A stretch of DNA of 64,000 bases. It comes from Sinorhizobium alkalisoli. GTDB lineage: Bacteria > Pseudomonadota > Alphaproteobacteria > Rhizobiales > Rhizobiaceae. A program made the translations under genes and the position numbers. The notes beneath the pieces were generated by a model that saw nothing but the letters and a program-made list of their open reading frames with translations, was not told where the DNA came from and searched no databases. The stretch spans positions 186,001 to 250,000 of the forward strand of contig NZ_CP034911.1 in NCBI RefSeq assembly GCF_008932245.1, given 5' to 3'. Below are positions 19,722 to 29,212 of this stretch, piece after piece. Within the stretch, counting starts at the first letter, position 1. Every line of letters begins with the position of its first letter.

Positions 19722-20342
19722 CTACGACACACCTCGCCCGAAATTATAAGTGACAACCACTTGAAAGAACGTAATTAACGTGGGGACGAGTAGAATAACT
19801 ATGCCGACGCAATACGCGATTAACGCAGTTAACCTGATGCGCGGATATGAGACATTCAGGATCCGGTAGAGTTCCCCCATCGGGTCCGCTAAGCTATTTG
19901 GATCTACATCGCGTCTTTCGCCATTGTATTTGAAGTAAGCCGCATCTTGAGCAAGCGGCTCGGCCTCGGTTCCTGACTCGATCAGTTTCAGGAGATAGTC
20001 GAGATTTCGTGGCTGACAGAAATAGGTCTTTTCCGCTTCAAAGAAGGCAGCCGCCGAATCGTATTTTTTGATTAGCGCCGGACATTTGAGGCTGTAAAGC
20101 GCTGCGCCCATCGCGATTGAACAGCACCCGAGATATAGCAAGAGAAGCCGCAGCGATGGGCCGCAATCCGCTGGCTGGCAGAAATCCGTATGTAGGCTGA
20201 GAAACTTCACGATTTCCCCGTTGAAGAGTAGGAGATAGCCGATCAGAGGCACCGCAATAGTGGCCTTCGCGACGGTTGAATTTCCCAATCTCCGCAGGAC
20301 GCTCCACCTCGCTTGATGATCAAGCGGCGTAACTATACTCAT
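19722..20342 (-). CDS. Uncharacterised membrane protein with three predicted segments
   Basis: 206 residues from the ATG at 20342, chosen because AAGGAG lies 6 bp before it; an upstream in-frame ATG at 20429 lacks such a site. Three hydrophobic segments stand out: near residues 25-45 (ATIAVPLIGYLLLF), 60-82 (LRLLLLYLGCCSIAMGAALY) and 172-198 (LTALIAYCVGIVILLVPTLITFF). Between the second and third is a soluble stretch of about 90 residues. I recognise no family. It follows the nitrilase-like gene in the same direction, so the two may form an effector-membrane pair. Confidence 0.7.
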   Translation of the reverse strand: MSIVTPLDHQARWSVLRRLGNSTVAKATIAVPLIGYLLLFNGEIVKFLSLHTDFCQPADCGPSLRLLLLYLGCCSIAMGAALYSLKCPALIKKYDSAAAFFEAEKTYFCQPRNLDYLLKLIESGTEAEPLAQDAAYFKYNGERRDVDPNSLADPMGELYRILNVSYPRIRLTALIAYCVGIVILLVPTLITFFQVVVTYNFGRGVS

Positions 20343-20534
20343 TACACGCTCCTTGGCCTTCTGCCTCAAATTTGGGGGAGAAGGTGTCTGCAAATCTAGG
20401 GGTAGTTGCTTAGATCGTCTCGCGAACATGATCTTTTTGGGAGTAAATCTCTATCCGACGCAACTTCAAATAGAACCCGCAATTGAGTTTGTCACGCACA
20501 TAGCTAGCCACACGCGAGAGCAGCATCCGAAACC

Positions 20535-22355
20535 TCAGGCCTTGGCTTTCTCAAGAGCGGCCAGCGCAGGATCACCAACGGGCAGCCGGATCGTCTGGGA
20601 GGATTCGTAGCGCCAGGACACACCATCGCCGTTGACGCGACCGTCATAGGAATGGTCAGCCTTCTCTGCGGCCTTGAGCTTCAGCATGACCGCGTGATCG
20701 GGCGGAGGGCAGTGCAACTCGACGGGGCCGCTATCGACGTCTCGCCACAGCCCAACTGACCAGTTTTCTGCTCGCGGATAGGCTTTTCCACGCGATCTGG
20801 CGTCAGGAACTTCGCCATCAGCTTCCCGCAGCGCCTTGTTTCGGGTGCGCTGCATCAATCCGCGTGACGTGAAGGTCAGGACAGCCGAGCCTGGGTCTTC
20901 TACAAGACCGAGTGCATAGCGGGCACCCCATCGCGTCGTAAGTTGCGGTCCATCCATTAGAAGGCAGAAGACGATACTCGGTCCCAACGCGCGAACGGTC
21001 TCATGCGCTGGATCGGAACGTGCGAGATCCTCACATATGAATGTTGTAAAGCATGAGTTGTTACGGAAAACATGGGTATGGACCAGTCGACGAGCCACCG
21101 AAATCTTTTCCCACCAGACAGATGTCGAGCCCGGAAGGCTCTCTTCGAGGTCGTACATCTTGATCTGACCCTCATCCAAGCGCCAGCGGTGGTGTTTTCC
21201 CCGCGAGTTCGTGTGGATTGTATGGTTAGGTCCGTCCCAGTTGATGGAACTCGTGAGCGCGAAATTACCGGCATGACCATCGCAGTTGGTGCTCGAGCCA
21301 GACACCACGAATTCCAACTCTCGATGTGCCTTGGCAAGGTTGTCGACGAGATATTCGTGATGTACCCAACTTAGTGAGAGCTCAGGGAATACAAGGACAT
21401 CAACAGGGCTTTGACTTTGCTCCTCTGCGCGCTGGATAAGCGCAGAAACGAATTCGAATAGAACGTGTTTATCGGGAAGCCAGCCTTGGCGGACGTCGAA
21501 CCAGCCCCAGGACGGCTGATCGGGGTCGCCATGTATTTGCTTGTGAATATGATGTGCTTCAATTTCAAAGGGATAGGGTATCAGCAGAATATTCAGCCCC
21601 GTCTGGCCTTCGATGTTCCCGGTGATCCGGTTCCACGTTGCAGCCATTCGACTTGGCGAAGGCAGAAGCGCAAGGTTTTGCGAGATCGCGCGCATGCTGA
21701 GCCCGACTTGCGAGGTATGGGCTTTCGGCTGCACACTCACCATATCGAGCGATGCTTGCTTGGTGATCGAATACTGGTGATGCTTGATACGCGTGTGCGT
21801 CGCATTGCCGCCCATGGCTTCGACCGAGCGTTTGATGTTCTCGATTTCGGCATCCAGCAGATTCAAGGCGATCCAACTGCTGTCCTTGGTGATCTGCCGG
21901 TGATGGAGATATCCGACGTCACTGCATGCCTCATCGGCGATGTACATCAAACCGAATGCGGCAGTGACCCATCGAGGCATCGGTTCGTTCTGCTCGGGGA
22001 TGAGCGTAAATTCTGCGTTGCCGCTATCGACGTACAGTTCCTTCCAAAGATTCTGAACGGCGATAGGCGTCTTTGGCGAGCGCTTCCATTGTTGCGCAGC
22101 CTCAAACCAGGTTTCTTTCATATGGGGGTCGACGAAGAACCACGGCTGTCCCCAGATATGTCGTTCACCCGGTGACAGGTAGACGTAAAGACCGGAGCGC
22201 TCCAGAAGGAATGCAGCAGCGGCGAAGACATCCGGGGGAAACGCCGGAGGATCGTCACAGGATTTACCTGTTTCATTGGTCCCTTCGGGAAAGATTCGTT
22301 TGATGATTTCTTTGACCGTTGCGCGTTTGCGCCGATCACTTTTCGATATCTTAAC
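20535..22355 (-). CDS. Nitrilase-fold (carbon-nitrogen hydrolase-like) protein with a novel N-terminal half
   Basis: 606 residues from the ATG at 22355; a TTG start at 22397 would add 14. The C-terminal half carries the nitrilase catalytic triad in order: E325 in DVLVFPELSLSW, a lysine (K387 in KHHRWRLD) and C441 in TTFICEDLAR. The first 240 residues match nothing I can name. There is no signal peptide. Stand-alone metabolic nitrilases are about 270-350 residues, so this is an unusual long form. Nitrilase folds occur in defence proteins, for example fused to reverse transcriptases in some DRT systems, but no RT motif is present here. Its island context and membrane-protein neighbour suggest defence; that is inference. 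Confidence 0.75.
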   Translation of the reverse strand, partial: VKISKSDRRKRATVKEIIKRIFPEGTNETGKSCDDPPAFPPDVFAAAAFLLERSGLYVYLSPGERHIWGQPWFFVDPHMKETWFEAAQQWKRSPKTPIAVQNLWKELYVDSGNAEFTLIPEQNEPMPRWVTAAFGLMYIADEACSDVGYLHHRQITKDSSWIALNLLDAEIENIKRSVEAMGGNATHTRIKHHQYSITKQASLDMVSVQPKAHTSQVGLSMRAISQNLALLPSPSRMAATWNRITGNIEGQTGLNILLIPYPFEIEAHHIHKQIHGDPDQPSWGWFDVRQGWLPDKHVLFEFVSALIQRAEEQSQSPVDVLVFPELSLSWVHHEYLVDNLAKAHRELEFVVSGSSTNCDGHAGNFALTSSINWDGPNHTIHTNSRGKHHRWRLDEGQIKMYDLEESLPGSTSVWWEKISVARRLVHTHVFRNNSCFTTFICEDLARSDPAHETVRALGPSIVFCLLMDGPQLTTRWGARYALGLVEDPGSAVLTFTSRGLMQRTRNKALREADGEVPDARSRGKAYPRAENWSVGLWRDVDSGPVELHCPPPDHAVMLKLKAAEKADHSYDGRVNGDGVSWRYESSQTIRLPVGDPALAALEKAKA

Positions 22356-23785
22356 CATGCTTGCCTGGATATGCGCCGGTGTACCAAGGGTTACCAATAT
22401 GAAAATTCGAGCCCAATCAACCGCTGATTGGGAATTTTCGTGGAAAATTTCGCTTTTTTCGTGCGGCCCGCGTTGAAAAGCTGAATCATTTCCTAGCTAT
22501 TAGGTCGGAAACGGCGTATGACGTGAAAAATTGGTGCTTGACGTGAATGGTTAAGGTAGCATTCAGTTTCGCAACCGTAATATGCACGTCACCAGAACTT
22601 GGTAATTAGAGATCAGACCGTCTATTCGAGCTGACATGATAGCGAGGACCGCACATTGACCCAATACATGAACAAAGCTGCTGTTGACAGCTGGGTTGAT
22701 GCTGGGAACACCGTGAAGTCGCGGCTGAAGGAAATATTCCGCGAAAACGGAATGGCTGCGGAAACGGTCGATGCGTGGACAAACCAAATTATCCGCAATA
22801 CCTTCGAGACAGCCCCCGAGCCTCAATCCGAGCTGCCGCGAGAAGTCGCTTAATTCTTCGCGCGATCGACGAAGGTCCTTTACGCACATGCTTAGTGAAA
22901 GTCTCGACCTCGGGTAAGTTCTCGTAGCGTGAACGCCCCTGTTCTCCTTGGGCGCCTTGGTGTCGCTGAAGACGCGGCAAATACGCCGCCATTTTTCGGC
23001 GACAGTTCATTTCCACGCTGGCGGATTCTGCCAATCTGAATCGAAATGGTCAGGCGCACTGGAAAATGGGCGCTCACCGCTGATGCGGGCAGGATAAAAA
23101 ACCAGAAACGAATCACGGCACCCCCATTCTATGCAATATGGCAACAGCGATGGAAAGGTGTGAGAGAAGCGCCGTGTCGAGAATTCCTGCCTTACTGCCC
23201 GTGTAGGGCGCTAGGAGATCGCATATGGACGCTCCTGGGCCTGCCAGTCCGTACGATAGGCAGCACGCGCCGTAATTGTTGGCCGAAGGGTCATCATCGT
23301 CCGCCAAGCCTTTCCTGCTGGCCCTCGTTGCCCGCCGCTTCAACCCGTATCTCCGCGCCAAATGCCTCTAGCTTAAAGCCGCCAGACCCATCACTGGTGC
23401 CAAAAATTGTTCCTGATACGACGCTGCCGCAGATGCTAGAAGAGAGCATCAATAATTTTAGTTGGGTAGGGCTTTATGACGGGCGGGTCGAAGGTTCGAA
23501 TCTGTTCAAGGCGGAGGCTACTATCTAGGCATCTAACCCCCCCTATTGAGGTAGCTTCCTTGACGATATTTCACCGTCCAAATCGTGAATCCTGCCATTA
23601 GTTCGCACAGATTTTTTGGGTGCAGTTGTATGGCAGGACGCAACGGGAGACGATGCCATCCCTGCGCGGTCATCAGCACGTCCTGCCGAGGCGCGTCAGC
23701 GCCGCATTCGGGCGACAACGTCGACTCGATCTGGTAGTTGGGTGTCTCTCGTTAAGACCGCAGCACTGTTTGGAGTGTCGAATTC
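22356..23785. other. 1.4 kb gap without a convincing gene
   Basis: Between the nitrilase-like gene and the ROK regulator. Short ORFs occur on both strands (for example 23046-23528 plus and 23113-23361 minus) but none resembles a family. A possible 61-residue ORF is at 22668-22853. A T-loop-like GGTTCGAATC lies at 23493-23502 without a cloverleaf. The region may be decayed DNA at the border between the accessory island and the sugar-metabolism block. Confidence 0.5.
22668..22853 (+). CDS. Possible small protein of 61 residues
   Basis: From the ATG at 22668 (a TTG at 22656 is also possible) the product is MNKAAVDSWVDAGNTVKSRL followed by a charged helical stretch. Its composition looks protein-like, with regular hydrophobic spacing, but there is no clear ribosome binding site and I know no family. 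It is reported only because it is the best ORF in this gap. Confidence 0.25.
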   Translation: MNKAAVDSWVDAGNTVKSRLKEIFRENGMAAETVDAWTNQIIRNTFETAPEPQSELPREVA

Positions 23786-24961
23786 GTGAAGATTGATCAG
23801 CGTATGACCCGGGCCATGAACCGGCGGCTCATACTCAACCTTCTTCGGCGTGAAGGGCCAGCGAGCAGGGCTGATATCGCGACCGTTACCGGCTTGAGCC
23901 CGGCGGCCGTGACCTTTGTCGTCGCGGACCTCATTGCCGAAGGCTACTTGCGTGAAGGTGAGACACAGCCAGGGGCAAGCGGCAGGCGACCGATACCGCT
24001 CGAGCTGAATTATGCGGGCCATTATGCGATCGGCATCAAGATGAACGTCGGGACGCTCGGATGTGTTTTGACTGACCTGTCGACATCGGTCCTCTCCAGC
24101 CTGACGGTCGAGTACAAGTCGTCCAAGCCGGAAGATGTGCTCGATGCCGCGGAGCAGGCCATTGTCCGACTACGACGCACGGCTCCGGATCTGCAGGGAA
24201 AGCTGATCGGCATTGGTTTCTCCATGCCGGCGACCGTCGACATCGAGCAGGCGATCTGCGTGCAGAGCCGACGTTTCCAGTGGGAAAACGTGCCATTCGG
24301 CCGGATGTTGCAGCAGCGGGTCAATGCACCGGTCTGGATGGAAGACGATACGCTGGCCTTTGCCTTGGCCCAACATCTCTTCGGGCTTGGGCGGCATCAT
24401 AAGATTTTCACGGCCCTTGCGCTTGGCGTTGGCATTGCCTGTGCGACAGTCAACGATGGCGTTATTCACCGAGGCGCCCATGGCCGGGCCGGGAAACTGG
24501 GGCATGTGACGCATGATCCGAACGGGCCCCTTTGTGAATGCGGCCGCCGAGGCTGTCTGCAGGCCTTCTACTCGGAACCTGCAATTGTCGAGGCCTGGCG
24601 ATCCGAGCGGGGCTTGCCAGCGGGCGTTGATCGGTATGCGATGAAGGAAGCGGCAATCCAGGGCGATCCCGTTGCCCGGCGCATCCTTCAGGAGGCCGGC
24701 AAGGCGATCGGTTACCATCTGGCGGACGCCGTCAACATCATGGACCCGGAGGTCGTGATCGTGGGCGCAGAGGCCGTCAGTTTTGGCGATCTGCTCTTCG
24801 GGCCCATGCGCGAGAGCCTGGCGGCGCGATGTTATGATGAGCCGCCTGCGATCGTTCCGGATGAACGGGATGATTTCTGGAGCTCTGGAGCGGCCGCCCT
24901 TGCAACGCAGGCACTGTTCAATTTCGAAGCCAGTGGCAGCGGTCTGAAAGAAGCGGAATAA
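23786..24961 (+). CDS. ROK-family transcriptional regulator of the beta-galactoside operon (probable)
   Basis: A 391-residue protein. A winged helix-turn-helix (residues about 13-60, with GPASRADIATVTGLSPAAVTFVV) is followed by the ROK sugar-kinase-like fold. CECGRRGCLQA (about 250-260) is the ROK zinc motif. ROK repressors release DNA when they bind a sugar. The gene faces the beta-galactosidase operon tail-to-tail, the two sharing a terminator. A candidate ROK site lies in front of the operon at 31488. The target and inducer are inferred, not shown. Confidence 0.88.
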   Translation: MKIDQRMTRAMNRRLILNLLRREGPASRADIATVTGLSPAAVTFVVADLIAEGYLREGETQPGASGRRPIPLELNYAGHYAIGIKMNVGTLGCVLTDLSTSVLSSLTVEYKSSKPEDVLDAAEQAIVRLRRTAPDLQGKLIGIGFSMPATVDIEQAICVQSRRFQWENVPFGRMLQQRVNAPVWMEDDTLAFALAQHLFGLGRHHKIFTALALGVGIACATVNDGVIHRGAHGRAGKLGHVTHDPNGPLCECGRRGCLQAFYSEPAIVEAWRSERGLPAGVDRYAMKEAAIQGDPVARRILQEAGKAIGYHLADAVNIMDPEVVIVGAEAVSFGDLLFGPMRESLAARCYDEPPAIVPDERDDFWSSGAAALATQALFNFEASGSGLKEAE

Positions 24962-24992
24962 AAAGAGGCGGTGGAACTGATGTTCCACCGCC
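24957..24992 (-). terminator. Rho-independent terminator of the beta-galactoside operon
   Basis: Read on the minus strand, an 11-bp perfect stem (24967-24977 with 24982-24992) and a 4-base loop are followed by TCTTTTTATT. It lies 25 bp past the GH42 stop. The plus strand lacks a T run, so termination is probably one-way. Confidence 0.85.
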
Positions 24993-25016
24993 CAGTTGCT
25001 TGGGAGATTATGGGGT

Positions 25017-27155
25017 TCAATCGAGACTGATGATCAGGCAGCCGTAGGCTTCGAGCTCTTCCTCCCGGGAGACGGCCCGGCCCGACAGCAAATCGAAACC
25101 GGACGGCAGGCCACGAACCATGGTCGGTGTTTCAAGCGTGTTCAGCACGAACAGAAGCTTCTGGTCTTCGGAGCTGCGCAAGGTTACTTCGATACCGGCC
25201 GGAAGATCGTCGAGGAGCGGGCTGACGCCGCGTGGTGAAAGAACCTGCTCCTCGAGGGCTTCAACCAGATCTGGGGTGAGATAGGTCGCAACATAAATGA
25301 CCTCGCCCTTGCCAACCTTGCGGCGGGTAACGGCCGGTTCGCCTTGAAGGAAGCGGTTCGACCAGCGTGCGAGGATCTCTACGTCCGGCTCGGTCTCGAT
25401 CTGCTCGTAGAGGTGCTCGACTTCCAGTCGCCGTCCGGCAAAGTCCAGGGCATAGATCCGTTCCGCCGAAGAGGGGGGCGGACGATTGGGATTGTCATAC
25501 AACCCGGCCTGGGGTGTCATCCGCTGGAAGAGCCCGTCTCCGTTCTTCGCGGTCAGACGACCGAATTCGACGACCTTGACGCCGCAGAGTTTCGCCAGTG
25601 CTCCGCCGGGCGCCTGCTCCCGGATGATGTGGTTGTTGATGTCGCGCGTGCCCGTCATCGCTCCGACGATGAGCGTGCCGCCGGCCTCCACGAAGGCCTC
25701 AAGCTTCGGGGTCCATTCCGGTTTCCACATCACCCAATGCGGCACGTAGAAGACCTTGAGCCGTGACAGGTCATCTTCCGGATGCACGAAACCGCAAGCG
25801 ATGCCGCGCCGATAGCAGTGAGCATGCAAGAGGGTGCCGTCGTCCTGCGGGGAGGGCAGGCCGATGGGATAGGTCTTGTGTGCCTCCTGATTGTCGAAAT
25901 CAGCACCAGCGATGCCCACATCCATATGCACGGACGTTCCGAGCAGGCGATCCTTGATCTTGTGGATGTCGGAGGCGAATTGCTTGGCCTCCTGATAGCG
26001 CCGCCGCGGCACATCATCGTGGTCGATAATTCCCATCCAGTAGATTTCCGCACCGAAGTGGGCCGGACGCCAGCGGAAGAACATCAGGCCATCGGCGCCG
26101 CGTGCCACCGAAGACAAGGCCATGCGGCGCATCTCACCCGGTTCGGGATTCATCGTGGTGAAGGACGGCTGGCTGCCGAGACCCGACGCCTGTTCGGGCA
26201 CCAGGAAGTTTCCGCTGTAGCTGCGGCAGAGATCAAGCTGCAGGGCCTGGGTTGCGGCATGGCCATTGGTCCGCCGGAACTCGTCATAGAGCATCGGATA
26301 GATGTCAAAGCCGATGAAATCGAGATCCTGGCCGAATTCTGCGCGGAAATCGATGTCCTGCAGATTGCCGAGATTGTGGAAGATGAACCAGTCGGGATTG
26401 GTCGCCCGGAGGATTTCGACCTGGTCCCGCTGAAACGCAGCCGTCGCCCAGGCCAGGAAGCGGTGGTAGTCCTGCACGTGGCCAGGGCTGCTGAAAGACG
26501 GTGCCATCGGGAACGGCAGGACCACCTGGTCGAAATTGTCGTAAGCCGTGGCCCAGAAATGGCCACCCCAGGCAAAATTCAAATCATCGATCGTCTGATA
26601 GCGATGGCGCAGATAGTTGCGGAACGCGAGCGCGGCGGAGTCGGAGAAGGATTCCGACACCGTCGTGTTCAACTCGTTGTCCGTCTGCCAGCCAATGACA
26701 TGCGGATTGTCCTTGTAGTGCTCGGCCATCGCAGTCGTGATCCGGCGACTGTGCTGCCGCAGGACCGGGCTCGTGGTGTCGCAATGCTGTCTTGAGCCAT
26801 GGCTTGCGCGGCGGCCGTTGCGATCGACGCGCAGCACTTCCGGATAGTTCATCGTCAGCCAGCGCGGTGGGGTGGCGGTCGGGGTGCAAAGGATGGTCTT
26901 GATGCCGGCCTTGCCGAGCACCTCGATGGCGCGGTCGAAGAGGTCGAAGTCGAACTTGCCCTCGAAGGGTTCCCAGATGTGCCAGGCGAATTCGCCCATG
27001 CGCACCGCATTGAAGCCCGCTTCTTTCATCCGTTCGGCGTCGCGCTGCCAGTAGCTTTCGTCGACATGCTCCGGATAGTGCGGAACGCCCAGCAGGAAGT
27101 CGTCGAGATAGATCGGGCGCCAGACGGAAAGTGGCGCGGGTTGGGTCCGTTTCAT
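25017..27155 (-). CDS. GH42 family beta-galactosidase
   Basis: A 712-residue cytoplasmic glycoside hydrolase. The N-terminal TIM barrel opens with LLGVPHYPEHVDESYWQRD. WQTDNEL holds the acid/base Glu (about residue 166) and LVPEQASGLG the nucleophile Glu (about 324), as in GH42. The trimerisation domain and small beta domain follow, so length is normal. GH42 enzymes hydrolyse terminal beta-galactosides such as lactose. It is the last gene of the operon, 17 bp after the ATPase, and a terminator follows. The order binding protein, two permeases, ATPase, enzyme resembles rhizobial lac operons. Confidence 0.92.
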   Translation of the reverse strand: MKRTQPAPLSVWRPIYLDDFLLGVPHYPEHVDESYWQRDAERMKEAGFNAVRMGEFAWHIWEPFEGKFDFDLFDRAIEVLGKAGIKTILCTPTATPPRWLTMNYPEVLRVDRNGRRASHGSRQHCDTTSPVLRQHSRRITTAMAEHYKDNPHVIGWQTDNELNTTVSESFSDSAALAFRNYLRHRYQTIDDLNFAWGGHFWATAYDNFDQVVLPFPMAPSFSSPGHVQDYHRFLAWATAAFQRDQVEILRATNPDWFIFHNLGNLQDIDFRAEFGQDLDFIGFDIYPMLYDEFRRTNGHAATQALQLDLCRSYSGNFLVPEQASGLGSQPSFTTMNPEPGEMRRMALSSVARGADGLMFFRWRPAHFGAEIYWMGIIDHDDVPRRRYQEAKQFASDIHKIKDRLLGTSVHMDVGIAGADFDNQEAHKTYPIGLPSPQDDGTLLHAHCYRRGIACGFVHPEDDLSRLKVFYVPHWVMWKPEWTPKLEAFVEAGGTLIVGAMTGTRDINNHIIREQAPGGALAKLCGVKVVEFGRLTAKNGDGLFQRMTPQAGLYDNPNRPPPSSAERIYALDFAGRRLEVEHLYEQIETEPDVEILARWSNRFLQGEPAVTRRKVGKGEVIYVATYLTPDLVEALEEQVLSPRGVSPLLDDLPAGIEVTLRSSEDQKLLFVLNTLETPTMVRGLPSGFDLLSGRAVSREEELEAYGCLIISLD

Positions 27156-27172
27156 GGGAATGCTCCTGGTAT

Positions 27173-28309
27173 TCAGATGGCTTGCAGCGGCTTGCGTGCG
27201 GTAAGGGTCCGCCCATCCGGGCCGAACAGATAGGCATCGGGGATCTCGAAGCCGATCGTGACCGCGGCATCGCTGGCGAAGGGCACGATCTGTGGCAGCT
27301 GCACGGTGATGTTCTCGGTTCCGGTGTCAGACCCCGAAGTCTTCAAGGGAGAGGCGTCGGCATAGAACACGGTCTCGCGTCCGAGATGCTCGACCAGCCG
27401 GATACGGGCGGGAATGGTCACGCTTGACCCGCCACCTGTCGCCAGCTTCTCTGGTCGAACGCCGAGCGTGATCCTGTCTCCCGGAGAAAGACCCTGCGTG
27501 TCGACACCGTCGAGGCTGACGGGTGGGAGACCTTCAATGGTCGTGGTGACCGTATTCCCCGAGATATCCGCGATCGTTCCTTCGAAGAAATTCATGCGGG
27601 GCGCACCGAGAAAGCCGGCGACGAAGAGGTTTTTCGGATTGGTGTAGAGTTCCAGCGGCGATCCGACCTGCTCGATCTCACCCTTGTTCAAGACGACGAT
27701 CCGGGTCGCCATGGTCATGGCCTCGACCTGATCGTGGGTCACATAGATCATGGTCGAGCCCAGTCGGGCATGCAGCGTCGAAAGCTCCACGCGCATCTGT
27801 GTGCGCAGTGCTGCATCGAGATTCGACAACGGTTCATCGAACAGGAAGACTTCGGGAGAGCGGGTAATCGCACGGCCGATGGCGACGCGTTGCCGCTGGC
27901 CGCCAGACAGTTGTCTTGGGCGTTTATCCAATTGTTCGGTGATCCTGAGGATCTCCGCCGCGCGCTTGACCGCCGCATCGATCTCCGCCTGGGGGCGCTT
28001 CGCCATTCTCAGGCCAAAGCCCATGTTCTCGGCGACTGTCATATGCGGGTAGAGCGCATAGGACTGGAAAACCATCGCAATGCCACGGTCACCCGGTTCC
28101 TCGTGGGTGACGTCGCGTCCGCCGATCGAGAGCGTGCCGGATGTGACTGTCTCAAGGCCCGCGATCGTCTTCAGAAGTGTCGACTTTCCGCATCCGGAGG
28201 GGCCGACCATGACGATGAACTCGCCCTTGTCGATCGTGAGATTGATATCCTTCAGAGCGTGAAACTGTGCGTAATGCTTCTGAAGGTTTTCGAGTTTGAC
28301 GCTGCTCAT
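27173..28309 (-). CDS. Sugar ABC transporter ATP-binding protein (MsmK/UgpC type)
   Basis: A 378-residue CUT1-type ATPase: Walker A GPSGCGKST (about 37-45), signature LSGGQRQR (about 134-141), Walker B VFLFDEPLSNLD, H-loop YVTHDQ, and a C-terminal regulatory beta domain of about 140 residues that contacts regulators. It energises the two permeases upstream. Its start is about 47 bp after the upstream permease stop. Confidence 0.92.
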   Translation of the reverse strand: MSSVKLENLQKHYAQFHALKDINLTIDKGEFIVMVGPSGCGKSTLLKTIAGLETVTSGTLSIGGRDVTHEEPGDRGIAMVFQSYALYPHMTVAENMGFGLRMAKRPQAEIDAAVKRAAEILRITEQLDKRPRQLSGGQRQRVAIGRAITRSPEVFLFDEPLSNLDAALRTQMRVELSTLHARLGSTMIYVTHDQVEAMTMATRIVVLNKGEIEQVGSPLELYTNPKNLFVAGFLGAPRMNFFEGTIADISGNTVTTTIEGLPPVSLDGVDTQGLSPGDRITLGVRPEKLATGGGSSVTIPARIRLVEHLGRETVFYADASPLKTSGSDTGTENITVQLPQIVPFASDAAVTIGFEIPDAYLFGPDGRTLTARKPLQAI

Positions 28310-28356
28310 TGGTCAGCCCCTTGCAAGTGTGTCGATGAAAGGCCGGGCGCAGTCGG

Positions 28357-29208
28357 TCATCCCTTGACGGCGCCCATGGTCAGGCCCGAAACGAAGTGCT
28401 TCTGCATCAGGAAGAACATCAGGACCGGTGGAATGGCGACGAAGATCGTGGCCGCAGAGACGATGTTCCATTGCGACACCCATTCGCCCTTGAGATTGGC
28501 AAGACCCGCGGTCACCGGCTTCACCGCATCACTCTGGGTCAGCACGATCGCCCAGAAGTAGTCGTTCCAGATGAAGGTGAAGGTGAGGATGGCGAGCGCG
28601 GCAAGGGCGGGCCGGACGAGCGGCACGACGATGTGGATCAGGATCTGCCAGGGCGAGGCGCCCTCTGCCCGGGCCGCCTGGAAGAGCTCCGCCGGTAGGG
28701 CCGCGATGAAGTTACGCATGAAGAGGGTGGCAAAACCCGTCTGGAAGGCGATGTGAAACGCCATCAGAGCGAAGAAGGTGTCGTAGAGGCCAAGCGACAC
28801 CATCAGGTCCCGGATCGGGATCATCATGATCTGTTGTGGCAGGAAATTGCCGCCGACAAAGAGCACGAAGATTACCATGGATCCGGGAAATGGATAGCGC
28901 GACAGGACAAAGCCCGTCATGGTCGAAAACACCAGCACCATGATGACCGAGGGCACCGTGATGATCAGGCTGTTGACGAAGTATTGCAGCATCTTCGTTT
29001 GCTGGAAGACGGCAACATAGTTGTCGACGAGATTGAACTCGGTTGGCCAACCCCAGTAGTTTCCGGCCATTACATCTTCAAACGAACGAAACGATGTGAG
29101 GAGAATGGCGAAAAGGGGCAGCAGCCAAAGGACGAGGATGGCGCAAACCATCGTCATGTAAAGCGCGCGTGCAGCGGTCTGTGTCTCGGGAATGGGGCGG
29201 GGATACAT
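28357..29208 (-). CDS. Sugar ABC transporter permease (second inner-membrane subunit)
   Basis: A 283-residue CUT1 permease with six predicted membrane segments, the first at residues 17-38. The EAA loop (AEGASPWQILIHIVVPLVRPALA, about 181-203) docks on the ATPase. The start is 4 bp after the preceding permease stop, implying coupled translation. Typical length and termini (FVSGLTMGAVKG). Confidence 0.92.
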   Translation of the reverse strand: MYPRPIPETQTAARALYMTMVCAILVLWLLPLFAILLTSFRSFEDVMAGNYWGWPTEFNLVDNYVAVFQQTKMLQYFVNSLIITVPSVIMVLVFSTMTGFVLSRYPFPGSMVIFVLFVGGNFLPQQIMMIPIRDLMVSLGLYDTFFALMAFHIAFQTGFATLFMRNFIAALPAELFQAARAEGASPWQILIHIVVPLVRPALAALAILTFTFIWNDYFWAIVLTQSDAVKPVTAGLANLKGEWVSQWNIVSAATIFVAIPPVLMFFLMQKHFVSGLTMGAVKG

Positions 29209-29212
29209 GGCG

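Noticed and set aside
20535..22355. Reverse transcriptase as partner of the nitrilase domain
   Set aside because: No YxDD-type motif occurs in this protein or its neighbours.
23493..23502. T-loop-like GGTTCGAATC suggesting a tRNA or attachment site
   Set aside because: The flanking bases form a poor T-stem and no acceptor, D or anticodon arm can be folded.
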